NCBI RefSeq assembly: GCF_023534745.1
Contig: NZ_JAMHJQ010000019.1
Coordinates: forward strand, 1 to 64,000
Direction: 5' to 3'
Length of the DNA stretch: 64,000 bases
From: Streptomyces sp. 35G-GA-8
GTDB lineage: Bacteria > Actinomycetota > Actinomycetes > Streptomycetales > Streptomycetaceae
The first letter of the stretch is position 1. Every line of letters begins with the position of its first letter. Positions 1-9,215 of this stretch are shown here, in pieces. A model generated the notes under the pieces. It did no database searches. It saw only the letters and a program-made list of their open reading frames with translations, and had not been told where the DNA came from. The translations under genes and the position numbers were made by a program.

Positions 1-3000
1 CCGATCCCCATCACGCAACGCCGCACCCAACGACTTCACCACCACCGTCACCACACCCTCCCCCGGCACAAACCCATCCGCACCCGCATCAAACGGCCGC
101 AGGGCATTGGAGGGGGAGAACGACCGGAGTCGCGCGCCCAGTTGGAAGTACTGCGGTGACATCGCCAGGTGCACGCCGGCGACGATGGCCTGCTCGCACT
201 CGCCGTCACGGATGCTCCGCACCGCCGTGTGCAACGCGACCAGCGACGACGAACACAACGTGTCGATCGTCATGCTCGGCCCATGCAGATCCAGAAAGAA
301 ACTCACCCGGTTGGCAAGGATGGCGTTGTGGTTGCCCAGCCCCGCCGCCGTCTGTACGACGTCCCCGACCACCATGTCGCGGTAGTGCTGGTAGCTGGCG
401 CCCACGAACACACCGGTGGACCGCTGGGTGTCACCCGCCAGGCCGGCGTCCTCCATGGCCCGCCAGGCGGACTGGACGAGATGGCGCTGCTGGGGGTCGA
501 TCCACTCCGCCTCGGCGGGCGACAGCCGGAAGAACCCGGCGTCGAAGTCGGTCAGCCCTTCGACGAAGCCGGCTCGCCTGAGATAGACGGTGCCGGGCTT
601 GCCCTCCGTGCCGTAGTACGAGTCGATGTCCCAGCGGGACGCGGGTACCTCGCTCAGGCAGTCGACGCCCTCCAGCAGTACCCGCCACAGCTCGTCGATG
701 TTCGCGGCGTTCGGAAACACCCCGTCGAAGCCGATGACTGCGATGTCGTGCAGGTCCTCGTCACCGCGCACCGGGGCGACGGGCGGCTCGACCACCTGCG
801 CCTGCGCCTGGGCAGGGCCCCGAGCCGCGTCCAGGGCCCGCGCCGGCTCCGGGGCCGAGGCGGGCTCGGGGTGTTCCTCGGGTGTGGCGGCCCGCGGAGC
901 ACCGTCGGTGCCCGGGGAGCTCGGGCCCTGGAAACTCGCGTCCGTGGAAGCCGCGTCCGGGGAACTCGCGTCCGGGGAAACCTCGTCGGCGGGCGCCGCG
1001 GTGACCTCGTACTCCTCCTTCAGCTCGGCCGCCAGGCGATCGACCGTGCCGACCTCCAGGACCAGCGTCACAGGGATGTCCACATCCAGCTTGGCCCGGA
1101 TGTCCTGGGCCAGCGAGACCGCGAGCATCGAATCGAGCCCCTGCTCCTGAAGCGGCCGGTCCGTCTCCAGCTCGTCGACGTCCAACTCCAGGGCGGCTGC
1201 GACCCACTGGGCAAGGGCCCCGTCGAGACCTCCGGCCGCCGGGCGGCCGGGGGCCGGTACGGGACGAGCCCCGTTGGACCCGCGCGCCGGGGTCGGGGCC
1301 GGGGCCAGGGCCGGCGATGAAGCCGTCGGGGCACGGTGACCGTTGCGCGAGTCGCCTCCCGTGGCCTCCGACGACGGCGCCGGGGAGAGCCGCTTCCAGG
1401 TGATGCCGCGGGCTTCCAGTACGGGTTCGTCGCCGTCGAGGACCACCAGGCTCGCAGTCAGCAGACCGGAGTCCGGCCCGGTGTCCCGGTCCCGCCGGGC
1501 GTACACCCGGGCGGTGTCCGGAATCGGGCCGAGGACGGTGAGCCGCTCGATGGTGAACGGTACGTACAGTCCCTGGGCGCCGCACGCGGCGAGCGCGATC
1601 TGGAAGGCACCGTCGAGGAGCCGGGCGTCCACCACTTCGGCGGTCCGCCTGTCCACCGCGTCGGCGGTCCGCGCGTCGGCGCGCAGCACGCCCATCGCCT
1701 GCCCGGCCGCCACGGACAGTGTGGACACGGTCCGGAAGCCGGCGCCGTAACTGAGTCCGGCGCGCTCGAACGCCGCGTACATCGCGTCGAGGGCGACGGC
1801 GGTGAGGCCGTCGGTGGTGGCCGGAGGGGTGAGTGTCGACTGCTCGGGCCCGGTCACCTCGCCGGTGCAGACGAGGGCGCCGGTGCCGTCGCGGAAGGCG
1901 ACCGCGGCGTTGTCGCGTTCGCCCGTGAGGGTCGCGGGGGCCTCGACAGCCGCCCGGAAGGTGAGATCCCGCAGGCCGAACCGGTCCTGGCCGATGAGCT
2001 CGGCCACCTTGCCGGGGTACCCGGCGCCCGGCAGTGTCGGCTTGCCGAGCACCACGTGCTCGGCGGCCTCGGGGTGTTCCGTCCACATGCTCTTCGTACG
2101 GCCGGACGCGCCGTCGTGCACGGGCGCGTCCGGCTGCTCGGCGGGTTCCAGCCAGAGGTACTTCTCCGCGTGCGGCGCGGTCGGGAACCGTACGCCCGCC
2201 CGGCGCCGCCGCCCGGCGGGCAGGGTCGCCCCGGCGACGAAAGCGCGGGCGGCCTCGGCGAGAGTCTCCCTGCTCGCTCCGGCGTCGATCGGCTCCGTGG
2301 CACCGGTCGCGGACGCCACCCCCACGTGCAGGGAGCGAATGTCGGTGACCCCGGCCAGGAACAGCCGCAGCTTGTCCTCCAACTGCTCGACGCTGTCCGC
2401 GACACAGGCCAGCCGGTGTGCCGCGGCGGGCCGTCGCCGGCTCGCCTCGCTCAGCTCGTCCAGGGACGGGCAGTACGCGGAGCGCAGCATCAGCACGAGC
2501 CGCTGGGCCAGGGTGCGCAGCGCCTCGTCCGATCCCGCCGAGAGGATCAGCAGCCGCGGACCGGGCTCCGTACCGTCCGGTGCGCCGACGGGTCCCGCCT
2601 CGACCACCGCGTGGGCGTTCGCCCCACCGAAGCCGAAGCTGCTGATGCCCGCGACGCGCGGGCCGCTGCCCCACGGCAGCGGCCGGTCGGCCACGAACAG
2701 GGGCGAGCCGTCGAAGTCGAAGGACTGGTTCGGGGTGCTGAAGTTCAACGACGGCGGGATGTGTCCCGCCTGGAGCACCAGGATCGTCTTGATCAGTCCG
2801 GCGATGCCCGCGGCGGGCTCCAGATGACCGATGTTGGTCTTCACCGAGCCCACCGCGACCGGCCGTCGGCCGGCCGGCTCGCCCAGGACCGCGTGCAGGG
2901 CTTCGAGTTCGACGAGGTCGCCCAGCTGCGTTCCGGTGCCGTGCGCCTCGACGTAACCGATGTCGGCCGCCGTACGCCCGGAGCCGGCCAGCGCCTTGCG

Positions 3001-6000
3001 AAGCACCGCTTCCTGGGCCGGTCTGCTGGGTGCCGTGAGGAAGCCGGCGCTTCCCCCTGTGTGGTTGACGGCGGTGCCTCGGATCACGGCGAGGACGGGG
3101 TCGCCGTCGCGTTCGGCGTCGGCGAGCCGCTTGAGGACGACGGCGCCGGCGCCCTCTCCTCGTACATAGCCGTCGGCGGCGTCGTCGAAGGCGCGGCACG
3201 CGCCCTGCGGGGACAGCATCCCGTTGCGGGCGAAGGAGCGCGTCTTGGTCGGGGTGAGAACCAGGTTCGCGGCCCCGACCACGGCGGCGTCCACGTCGCC
3301 CGCCCGCAGATGCATGGCGGCTTGGTGCAGGGCGACGAGGGAGGACGAGCAGGCCGTGTCGACGGTGAAGCTCGGCCCCGACCAGTCGAAGACGTGCGAG
3401 AGCCGGTTGGCGATCATGGAGGCGGCCGTGCCCGTGGCCACGTGCGGGTCGCGGTACCCGATGCTCCGCGCCACGATCTCCGGGAAGTCGCTCGCGATGG
3501 CGCCGATGAAGACACCGGTGGCGGCGCCGAGGGACATGTGGTCGTGGCCGCAGCTCTCCAGGGCCTCGGCCGTCACACTGAGCATGGTCCGCTGCAAGGG
3601 GTCCATGCGGCGGGCCTCGCGGTCGTTCAGTCCGAAGCGGGCGGCGTCGAAGTACTCGACACCGTCCACCCAGGCCATCGGCACATCGTCGGCGGCGCCT
3701 TCGGACCACAGGTGGGCCCAGCCGCGCCTGCCGTCCGGGGCGTGCCGGACACTGGACACCCCGCCGACGAGGTTCTGCCAGAACTCGTCCGGTGTGGCGG
3801 CGTCGGGGAACCGGCACGCCATGCCGATGACGGCCAGGGCGCCGTCGTCGGCCGGCCGGGCGGACGCCGCGGGCACGGACTCGGTCGGCGCGGACTCCGT
3901 CGAGACGGGCTCCGCGAACGTCGACGCAACGGGGATCGAAACGGCAGAGGTCGACACGCCAGGGGTCGACACGCCAGGGGTCGACACGGCAGGCGTCGAC
4001 ACGGCAGGCGTCGGTTCGGCGGGCGTCGGTTCGGTGGGCGTCGGTTCGGCGGAGACGGTCACCACGGGCTCGGGATCGGCCGACGCCCGTACGGTGACGG
4101 CGTCCTCGGTCCCCGGGTCGAGCAGCCGTACCACGCCCTCCGCACCCAGCAGCCGGGCCAGCTTCACCGGGGTACCGGAGGCGAAGATCGACGGGGCGGT
4201 GAGGGTCGCACCCAGCTCACGGCCGAGCTGTACCGCGGCCAATGTGACGTTGACCGAATCGCCGCCCAGGTCGAAGAAGTTGGCGTGCACGTCGAAGGCG
4301 GGGTGGCCCAGCGTCGCCGCGAACACCTCCGCGATCGACTCCGCCAACGCCTCCACCGTCACACCGGTCACCGACGACTCCGAGGGCTCCACGGACTGGG
4401 CCGGTGTCGCGGCGGGCCCGGGAGCAGAGCGGATGATGGTGTCCCTCGTCGGCAGCGGCAGCTTGGCGCGCGCCACCTTGCCGTTGTCGGTCAACGGCAA
4501 GGCGTCGAGGGCGACATAGGCGTCGGGCACCATGTAGCCGGGCAGGTTGCCGCCGACGAACGCGTCGAGCCCGGACTTGGTCGGCGTACCGTCGCCCACC
4601 AGGTAGGCGGTCAGCCTCGGTTCGCCGCGTCCCTCGAACCGCGCCGCGACGACCACGGCCGCGGTGACGCCCTCGAACGTCTCCAGCACCCGCTCGATCT
4701 CCGCGGGCTCGATGCGATTGCCGCGCACCTTCATCTGGGCGTCGCCGCGCCCGAGCCACTCGATCGCGCCGTCCGCGTGCAGACGTACCTCGTCACCGGT
4801 CCGGTAGAGCCGGGCGCCGGTCACCGGGTGGACGATGAAGACGTCCTCCGTCAGATCCGGCCGGCCGGCGTAGCCACGGGCGAGTCCGGTGCCCGAGAGG
4901 TACAGCTCGCCGGTCGCTCCCGCCGGGCACCGCTCCAACTCCGCGTTCAGGACGTGGAGTTCCATGTTCGGCAGGGGTTCGCCCAGCGGCAGGAAGGTGC
5001 CGACCGAGGTGACCTCGTGGCACGAGGCCCAGATCGTCGCCTCGGTCGGGCCGTACAGGTTCCACAGCGCACGGGCCGGTCCGTGCAGACGCTCGGCGGT
5101 GGCCGGCGGCAGGGCCTCGCCGCCGGAGAGCACGGTGAGCTCCGCGTGCGGGGTCCAGCCGGTGCCCAGGAGCAGCCGCCACAGACTCGGTGTCGCCTGG
5201 GCCATGGTCACAACGCCGGTGAGTTCGGCCAGTCGGGACGGGTCGCCCGCTGTCTCACGGGACGCCAGGACCACCGTCGCGCCGACCGTCAGCCCGAGGA
5301 ACAGCTCCAGCAGGGAGATGTCGAAGGCCACGGTGGTGTGTGCGAGCACGGTGTCGTCGGGCGAGACGCCGAGGCGTTCGCCGATCCCGGTGAGGAAGTT
5401 GGCCAGCGCCCCGTGCTCGACCTCCACGCCCTTCGGGCTGCCGGTCGATCCGCTGGTGAAGAGAAGATAGGCCAGGTCGGAGGCGTTGACCTGGGGCGGC
5501 AGCGCCTGCGCCGAACCGTCCGGCTCGGGCACGCTACGCGCGTCGCCGAGCGACATGCCGAGGGCATGCGTACGGGCGTCGGTGAGGATCAGGTCGCACC
5601 GCGAGACCTCCACGTACCGCCGCAGCCGCTCCACGGGGTATCCCGGGTCCAGGGGCAGGAAGGCCGCCCCGGCCCGCAGGATTCCGAGCATGGCGGGGAG
5701 CAGTGGGAGGTCCCGCTCCATCAGTACGCCGACCACAGAACCGGACTCGATGCCCTGGTCGTGCAGGTGGGCGGCGATGGCGTCCGCCCAGGCGTCCAGG
5801 CGGGCGTAGTCCAGCGCCCGGGCGCCGCTGCGGACGGCGGTGGCACCCGGTCGGTGGGCCACCGTGGCCGCGAACAGGTCCAGTACCGTCCCGGCCGCCG
5901 ACCCGGTGGCGGAGCCGTCCGGCCGCGCCGTGACCGGCTCCGGGGAGCGCCCCTCGGGACGTGTCGCGGGGTCCGGATCGGAGTGGGGCTTCTCGACGTC

Positions 6001-7629
6001 GGGCTCGACGTGGGGCACGGCCTGGGACTTCTCGGCGTCGGGCTCCTCGGCGTGGGGCTCCTCGCCGTAGAGCAGGGCCGTCAGGACCAGGTCCTCGACC
6101 TGCTCGGTGAACTCCAGCGCCTCGTCCTCGCCCATCGCGGTCTCGCGTACGAACACGGTGGGCGGACCGTCCCGCAGGCACAGCAGTGCGATCTCGGTGT
6201 GCGGTTCGGCGGACGCCTCTTCCCCCGCGCCGCGGTCCAGCACCATGACGCGGGTGAAGCTCGGCTCGTCGGAGCCGAGCGGGCGGCCGGCCAGGCCGAG
6301 CCGGAGTTCGAGGTCGCCGGCATAACCCCGGCGGACGGCCGCCTCGTCCAGCTTGTCCCGCAGGGACCGGGTGGTGTCGCCGTCGAACCGTACGGGGAAA
6401 CGCGCGGCCGCGATGCCATGGGTCCGCTCCGCGAGGACCCGCGCGGCAGCGGGCGACCAGGCGAAGTCGAAGGTCCGCTCGCCGGTGCGCTCGGCCACGA
6501 CGGTGAGGAAGGCGCGGACGACCGCGACGGCCTCCTCCCGCGAGCCGGGGGTGAAGGCCAGCTCATAGCGGCCGTAGTGGGCCGCGGCGGCGGAGAAGTC
6601 ATCGGCGGGCAGCGGGGCGGGGCGCAGCCCCTCCAGCCGTGCGCGCCACCACGGTTCGTGTACCCGCAGCGCCTTCTGGGCGGCGGCGATGTCCGCCAGC
6701 CGCTCCGCCGAGACGGCGGGCAGCGGCGAGCCCGGGGTGATGCCGAGCCGCTGCGCGGCGGCCTGGCCGCTCAGCGCGCTCCCGTCGACGGCGGTGCAGT
6801 CGCTCAGCACGAGGTCGGCGTCCGGCGCGGCCAGGGTGATGGCCGACGTGGTCACCGACAGCACGGTCGTCTCGGTACGGGGGTCCTCGCGCGGGATCAG
6901 CCTGACCTGCCGGGTGAAGACCGCGCCCTGCTCGGTGACGAGGGTCGGCACCCCGAGCGGGTTCGGGAAGGAGCCGTAGTCAAGGGCCTTGGAGAGCCGA
7001 ACGGCCTCGACGGCTGAGGTGCCGGCGTGGATGAGTCCGCCGGACGCCATCCGGGCGGACCGCCGGTAGAAGCGCCGCTCGCGGTCGCTCGTGTCGACCG
7101 GCTCGGGCAGGGTTCGCGCCACCACATGCGGTACGAGATCGGCGAAGAGCGCCACGCCCACCTCGGCCGTCTCGTACGTCAGCGACAGGGCGGTGGAGTG
7201 GTCGCGTACCGGGAACCAGCGCTCCAGCAGCACACTGCCCGCGTCCACGGCCTCCGTCATCCGGTGCCAGGTCGCCGCGTGCCGGGACGCGCCCTCGTAC
7301 AGCGCCCAGGCGGGAACGTGGCTTCCGGAGTAGCGGGGCAGCGGCCCGTCGTGGAAGTTGATCGCGGCCGTTGTCGGCAGGTCGAGGATCGCGGCGGGCA
7401 GGATCCGGAAGTTGACCATGCTGAAGAGGTAGTCGAACGGCTGCGCCGAGAGCGTCGCCGACAGATCGCCGCCCGGGTCGAGTACGGGTATCGCGTGCAC
7501 GTCCGCCCAGGCCGCCACGGCCGGGTCGTCGCTGAGGACTCCCTCGATCCGGACGCCCGCGTCGAGGAGTTGTGCGGCGCACTGGGTGAGGACCCGGGTG
7601 CCGCCGATGATGAAGCAGTTGGCCGCCAT
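1..7629 (-). CDS. Hybrid NRPS/trans-AT PKS, formylglycine loading module (partial, runs off window start)
   Basis: This is the N-terminal 2543 residues of an assembly-line protein. Order: formyltransferase (1-300; N91, H93, D129 have the spacing of the Met-tRNA formyltransferase triad), half-C-like linker (330-540), adenylation (580-1045), PCP (Ser about 1125), repeat linker, KS1 (1262-1675, Cys1427, with EAHGTGT and KTNIGH), DH hotdog (HVVLGKPTLP at about 1857; DGAFQ at about 2005), ACP (Ser2167), KS2 (from about 2290, Cys2459, cut by the window). There is no AT and no KR. The A-domain pocket reads D-I-L-Q-L-G-L-I-W-K, the published glycine code. FT-A(Gly)-PCP should load N-formylglycine. 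A KR-less first extension leaves the ketone needed to close a 5-substituted oxazole. ATG at 7629 follows GAGGTG and lies 2 bp after the Rieske gene stop, so the two are probably cotranscribed. The acyltransferase must act in trans. The exact product is unknown. Confidence 0.93.
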   Translation of the reverse strand, partial: MAANCFIIGGTRVLTQCAAQLLDAGVRIEGVLSDDPAVAAWADVHAIPVLDPGGDLSATLSAQPFDYLFSMVNFRILPAAILDLPTTAAINFHDGPLPRYSGSHVPAWALYEGASRHAATWHRMTEAVDAGSVLLERWFPVRDHSTALSLTYETAEVGVALFADLVPHVVARTLPEPVDTSDRERRFYRRSARMASGGLIHAGTSAVEAVRLSKALDYGSFPNPLGVPTLVTEQGAVFTRQVRLIPREDPRTETTVLSVTTSAITLAAPDADLVLSDCTAVDGSALSGQAAAQRLGITPGSPLPAVSAERLADIAAAQKALRVHEPWWRARLEGLRPAPLPADDFSAAAAHYGRYELAFTPGSREEAVAVVRAFLTVVAERTGERTFDFAWSPAAARVLAERTHGIAAARFPVRFDGDTTRSLRDKLDEAAVRRGYAGDLELRLGLAGRPLGSDEPSFTRVMVLDRGAGEEASAEPHTEIALLCLRDGPPTVFVRETAMGEDEALEFTEQVEDLVLTALLYGEEPHAEEPDAEKSQAVPHVEPDVEKPHSDPDPATRPEGRSPEPVTARPDGSATGSAAGTVLDLFAATVAHRPGATAVRSGARALDYARLDAWADAIAAHLHDQGIESGSVVGVLMERDLPLLPAMLGILRAGAAFLPLDPGYPVERLRRYVEVSRCDLILTDARTHALGMSLGDARSVPEPDGSAQALPPQVNASDLAYLLFTSGSTGSPKGVEVEHGALANFLTGIGERLGVSPDDTVLAHTTVAFDISLLELFLGLTVGATVVLASRETAGDPSRLAELTGVVTMAQATPSLWRLLLGTGWTPHAELTVLSGGEALPPATAERLHGPARALWNLYGPTEATIWASCHEVTSVGTFLPLGEPLPNMELHVLNAELERCPAGATGELYLSGTGLARGYAGRPDLTEDVFIVHPVTGARLYRTGDEVRLHADGAIEWLGRGDAQMKVRGNRIEPAEIERVLETFEGVTAAVVVAARFEGRGEPRLTAYLVGDGTPTKSGLDAFVGGNLPGYMVPDAYVALDALPLTDNGKVARAKLPLPTRDTIIRSAPGPAATPAQSVEPSESSVTGVTVEALAESIAEVFAATLGHPAFDVHANFFDLGGDSVNVTLAAVQLGRELGATLTAPSIFASGTPVKLARLLGAEGVVRLLDPGTEDAVTVRASADPEPVVTVSAEPTPTEPTPAEPTPAVSTPAVSTPGVSTPGVSTSAVSIPVASTFAEPVSTESAPTESVPAASARPADDGALAVIGMACRFPDAATPDEFWQNLVGGVSSVRHAPDGRRGWAHLWSEGAADDVPMAWVDGVEYFDAARFGLNDREARRMDPLQRTMLSVTAEALESCGHDHMSLGAATGVFIGAIASDFPEIVARSIGYRDPHVATGTAASMIANRLSHVFDWSGPSFTVDTACSSSLVALHQAAMHLRAGDVDAAVVGAANLVLTPTKTRSFARNGMLSPQGACRAFDDAADGYVRGEGAGAVVLKRLADAERDGDPVLAVIRGTAVNHTGGSAGFLTAPSRPAQEAVLRKALAGSGRTAADIGYVEAHGTGTQLGDLVELEALHAVLGEPAGRRPVAVGSVKTNIGHLEPAAGIAGLIKTILVLQAGHIPPSLNFSTPNQSFDFDGSPLFVADRPLPWGSGPRVAGISSFGFGGANAHAVVEAGPVGAPDGTEPGPRLLILSAGSDEALRTLAQRLVLMLRSAYCPSLDELSEASRRRPAAAHRLACVADSVEQLEDKLRLFLAGVTDIRSLHVGVASATGATEPIDAGASRETLAEAARAFVAGATLPAGRRRRAGVRFPTAPHAEKYLWLEPAEQPDAPVHDGASGRTKSMWTEHPEAAEHVVLGKPTLPGAGYPGKVAELIGQDRFGLRDLTFRAAVEAPATLTGERDNAAVAFRDGTGALVCTGEVTGPEQSTLTPPATTDGLTAVALDAMYAAFERAGLSYGAGFRTVSTLSVAAGQAMGVLRADARTADAVDRRTAEVVDARLLDGAFQIALAACGAQGLYVPFTIERLTVLGPIPDTARVYARRDRDTGPDSGLLTASLVVLDGDEPVLEARGITWKRLSPAPSSEATGGDSRNGHRAPTASSPALAPAPTPARGSNGARPVPAPGRPAAGGLDGALAQWVAAALELDVDELETDRPLQEQGLDSMLAVSLAQDIRAKLDVDIPVTLVLEVGTVDRLAAELKEEYEVTAAPADEVSPDASSPDAASTDASFQGPSSPGTDGAPRAATPEEHPEPASAPEPARALDAARGPAQAQAQVVEPPVAPVRGDEDLHDIAVIGFDGVFPNAANIDELWRVLLEGVDCLSEVPASRWDIDSYYGTEGKPGTVYLRRAGFVEGLTDFDAGFFRLSPAEAEWIDPQQRHLVQSAWRAMEDAGLAGDTQRSTGVFVGASYQHYRDMVVGDVVQTAAGLGNHNAILANRVSFFLDLHGPSMTIDTLCSSSLVALHTAVRSIRDGECEQAIVAGVHLAMSPQYFQLGARLRSFSPSNALRPFDAGADGFVPGEGVVTVVVKSLGAALRDGDR
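3949..4056 (-). repeat. 15-bp tandem repeat coding a Pro/Ser/Thr linker
   Basis: About seven 15-bp units lie inside the PKS gene. They alternate between forms like gtcgacacgccaggg and cgtcggttcggcggg. They encode pentapeptides of the type VSTPG/VSTPA and EPTPA between the PCP and KS1. This looks like a flexible interdomain linker that grows and shrinks by slippage in multiples of five residues without breaking the frame. Confidence 0.75.
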
Positions 7630-7631
7630 GC

Positions 7632-8840
7632 TCACCTCGTGACCTTCCCGGTCTCGGAGGTGTGCGTGCCGTTCTCGGTGCTCGCGGCGGTGTCCGGGCT
7701 CTCCGCCGTCTCGGCGGAGACCCAGGAGTCGATCTGCGAGACGACCTCCTCGTCGAGCGAGAGCTGCCCGGGGGTCCAGAGCGGGTTGGACAGGCCGCGG
7801 TGGGTCCGCTCGCACATCTCCCAGTCCTCGTAGTTCGCCTTGTCCCACAGCGCGAACACCGCCTCGTGGGAGAAGTCGGTCTTGGCGGTCTCGGAGGGGT
7901 GGAAGAGCCAGAAGTGCCGGACGAAGCAGGTGCCGGGGCTTTCGGGCCAGACCCACTGCATCATCACGTAGTCGGCCGTGAACCCGAACAGCAGATTGGG
8001 CAGGATCGTGATCCAGTTGATCTTCTGCCGGTCCGCTTCGGGGACCAGCCCCATCGGTGTCCGGTCGCTGCGTCCCGTCATGGAGACGGAGTTGTAGGCG
8101 TTGCGGATCGACTGCCACGCCCCGACGATGTCGCCCTTGAGGTCGTAGGTGCCGGCGTCGTCGAAGTCGGTGATGCGGTGCAGGTCCTTGTGGGCCGTGG
8201 GGAAGTGCAGGCTCTCGTTGACGTTGTGCGCGACGAGCTTCCAGTTCGAGGCGACCGGGTAGTCCTTCGCCTCGACACACTCCAGATCGGCGAGCTCATA
8301 GACGCGCGCGAACTCGCCGAACTCGCCGAGTGAGGCGTCGAGATCGGGGGCGTCGTCGGACAGGGCGATGAACACGACCCCGAACCGGATCTCGGTCCGC
8401 ACCGGCAGCAGACCGTTCTTCTCCTTCTCGAAGAAGTGGTCCAGGTAGGTGCCGTTGAGGCTCTTGAGCTTGCCGTTCCGGTCGTACACCCAGCAGTGGT
8501 AGAGGCAGACCAGGCTCTGCCGCTTGCCGGTGGCCTCCTCCACGAGCTTGTAGCCCCGGTGCCGGCAGTAGTTGTGATACGCCTGGATCCCGTCGTCCCC
8601 GTGGATGATCAGAATGGACCCGGTGCCGATGTTCAGTGTGACGTAGGCGCCCTTCTCCTTCAGCCGGGAGACATGGTCCACCGGGAGCCAGCGTCGGCCA
8701 TAGATACGGGACATCTCCCGGCGGTACTGCTCCTCACCGGTGTAGAACTCGTGCGACCTGCCGATGCCACCCGTCTCGAAGTACGGCCTTTCATCGCCCT
8801 GGTCACTGATGAGATCGAACATGCTGGACGCACGCGTCAT
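7632..8840 (-). CDS. Rieske non-heme iron oxygenase, alpha subunit type
   Basis: The protein has 402 residues. The Rieske cluster motif is present as C92-x-H94 and C112-x2-H115 (YCRHRGY and CLYHCWVYD). The mononuclear iron motif is NWKLVAHNVNESLHF with H212 and H217, and an ED pair in NYEDWEMCE probably gives the carboxylate ligand. This is the layout of ring-hydroxylating and CntA/choline-monooxygenase-like oxygenases, which need an electron-donating reductase; none is adjacent. The start at 8840 has a GAGGGAGA ribosome site. The stop lies 2 bp before the PKS start, which ties it to that pathway as a tailoring or precursor-forming oxygenase. The substrate cannot be read from sequence. Confidence 0.9.
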   Translation of the reverse strand: MTRASSMFDLISDQGDERPYFETGGIGRSHEFYTGEEQYRREMSRIYGRRWLPVDHVSRLKEKGAYVTLNIGTGSILIIHGDDGIQAYHNYCRHRGYKLVEEATGKRQSLVCLYHCWVYDRNGKLKSLNGTYLDHFFEKEKNGLLPVRTEIRFGVVFIALSDDAPDLDASLGEFGEFARVYELADLECVEAKDYPVASNWKLVAHNVNESLHFPTAHKDLHRITDFDDAGTYDLKGDIVGAWQSIRNAYNSVSMTGRSDRTPMGLVPEADRQKINWITILPNLLFGFTADYVMMQWVWPESPGTCFVRHFWLFHPSETAKTDFSHEAVFALWDKANYEDWEMCERTHRGLSNPLWTPGQLSLDEEVVSQIDSWVSAETAESPDTAASTENGTHTSETGKVTR

Positions 8841-9215
8841 CTTCTGGTCTCCCTCAGAGGGTCAAGCGCCTGGAATGCGGTGCGGGGATTACCGAGGGCG
8901 TCGGGGCCCGCGAAAGGCCGCGCCGAGCCCCGAGAACGGTGGGACTGCGTGATGGGTGATGGCGGAGAAGCGATACCGGGCCGGCCCGGGTGAGGCGCGG
9001 GGGCCCGGCAGACGAGCGGGCGGCTGCCGAACGGATACGGACAAGCGAGCCGTTCGTCTTCGAAGGGACTTCGGGGACGACGCACGCGGAGCGCGCACGA
9101 CTCTCCGGGTGAGGGGTGCGCGAAGCACCGGTGTGGGGCCGGTGACGGCACGCTCAACTCACTGCGCCAGGCGCGGTGCCCTGGCCGGGGCAGGTGCGGC
9201 GGGAACCGCCGGCCG
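8841..9215. other. Intergenic region upstream of the Rieske-PKS operon
   Basis: The 375 bases between the flavoprotein stop and the Rieske start contain no convincing gene; the open frames here have no family features. A CACCGG/CCGGTG inverted repeat with a 7-base spacer at about 9127-9146 could be a weak hairpin after the flavoprotein gene or an operator. The promoter for the Rieske-PKS transcript is probably here, but I see no clear -10/-35 pair. Confidence 0.4.

Noticed and set aside
761-3817. A 1018-codon minus-strand frame
   Set aside because: It overlaps the PKS gene in another frame and contains only Arg/Pro/Gly-rich sequence; the KS, DH and ACP motifs are in the chosen frame.
1336-7017. 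A 1893-codon open frame on the plus strand
   Set aside because: It lies opposite the PKS gene and arises from the GC3-biased codon usage; it has no family motifs and is rich in Arg, Gly and Pro.
1-7629. Search for AT and KR domains in the PKS
   Set aside because: No GHSxG acyltransferase motif and no KR Rossmann fold with SYK triad were seen between KS1 and the ACP, so the module is trans-AT type.
1-7629. Assignment of the left cluster to streptogramin A (pristinamycin II type)
   Set aside because: Streptogramin-A lines start from isobutyryl-CoA and have no formyltransferase; the formyl-Gly loader here disagrees.
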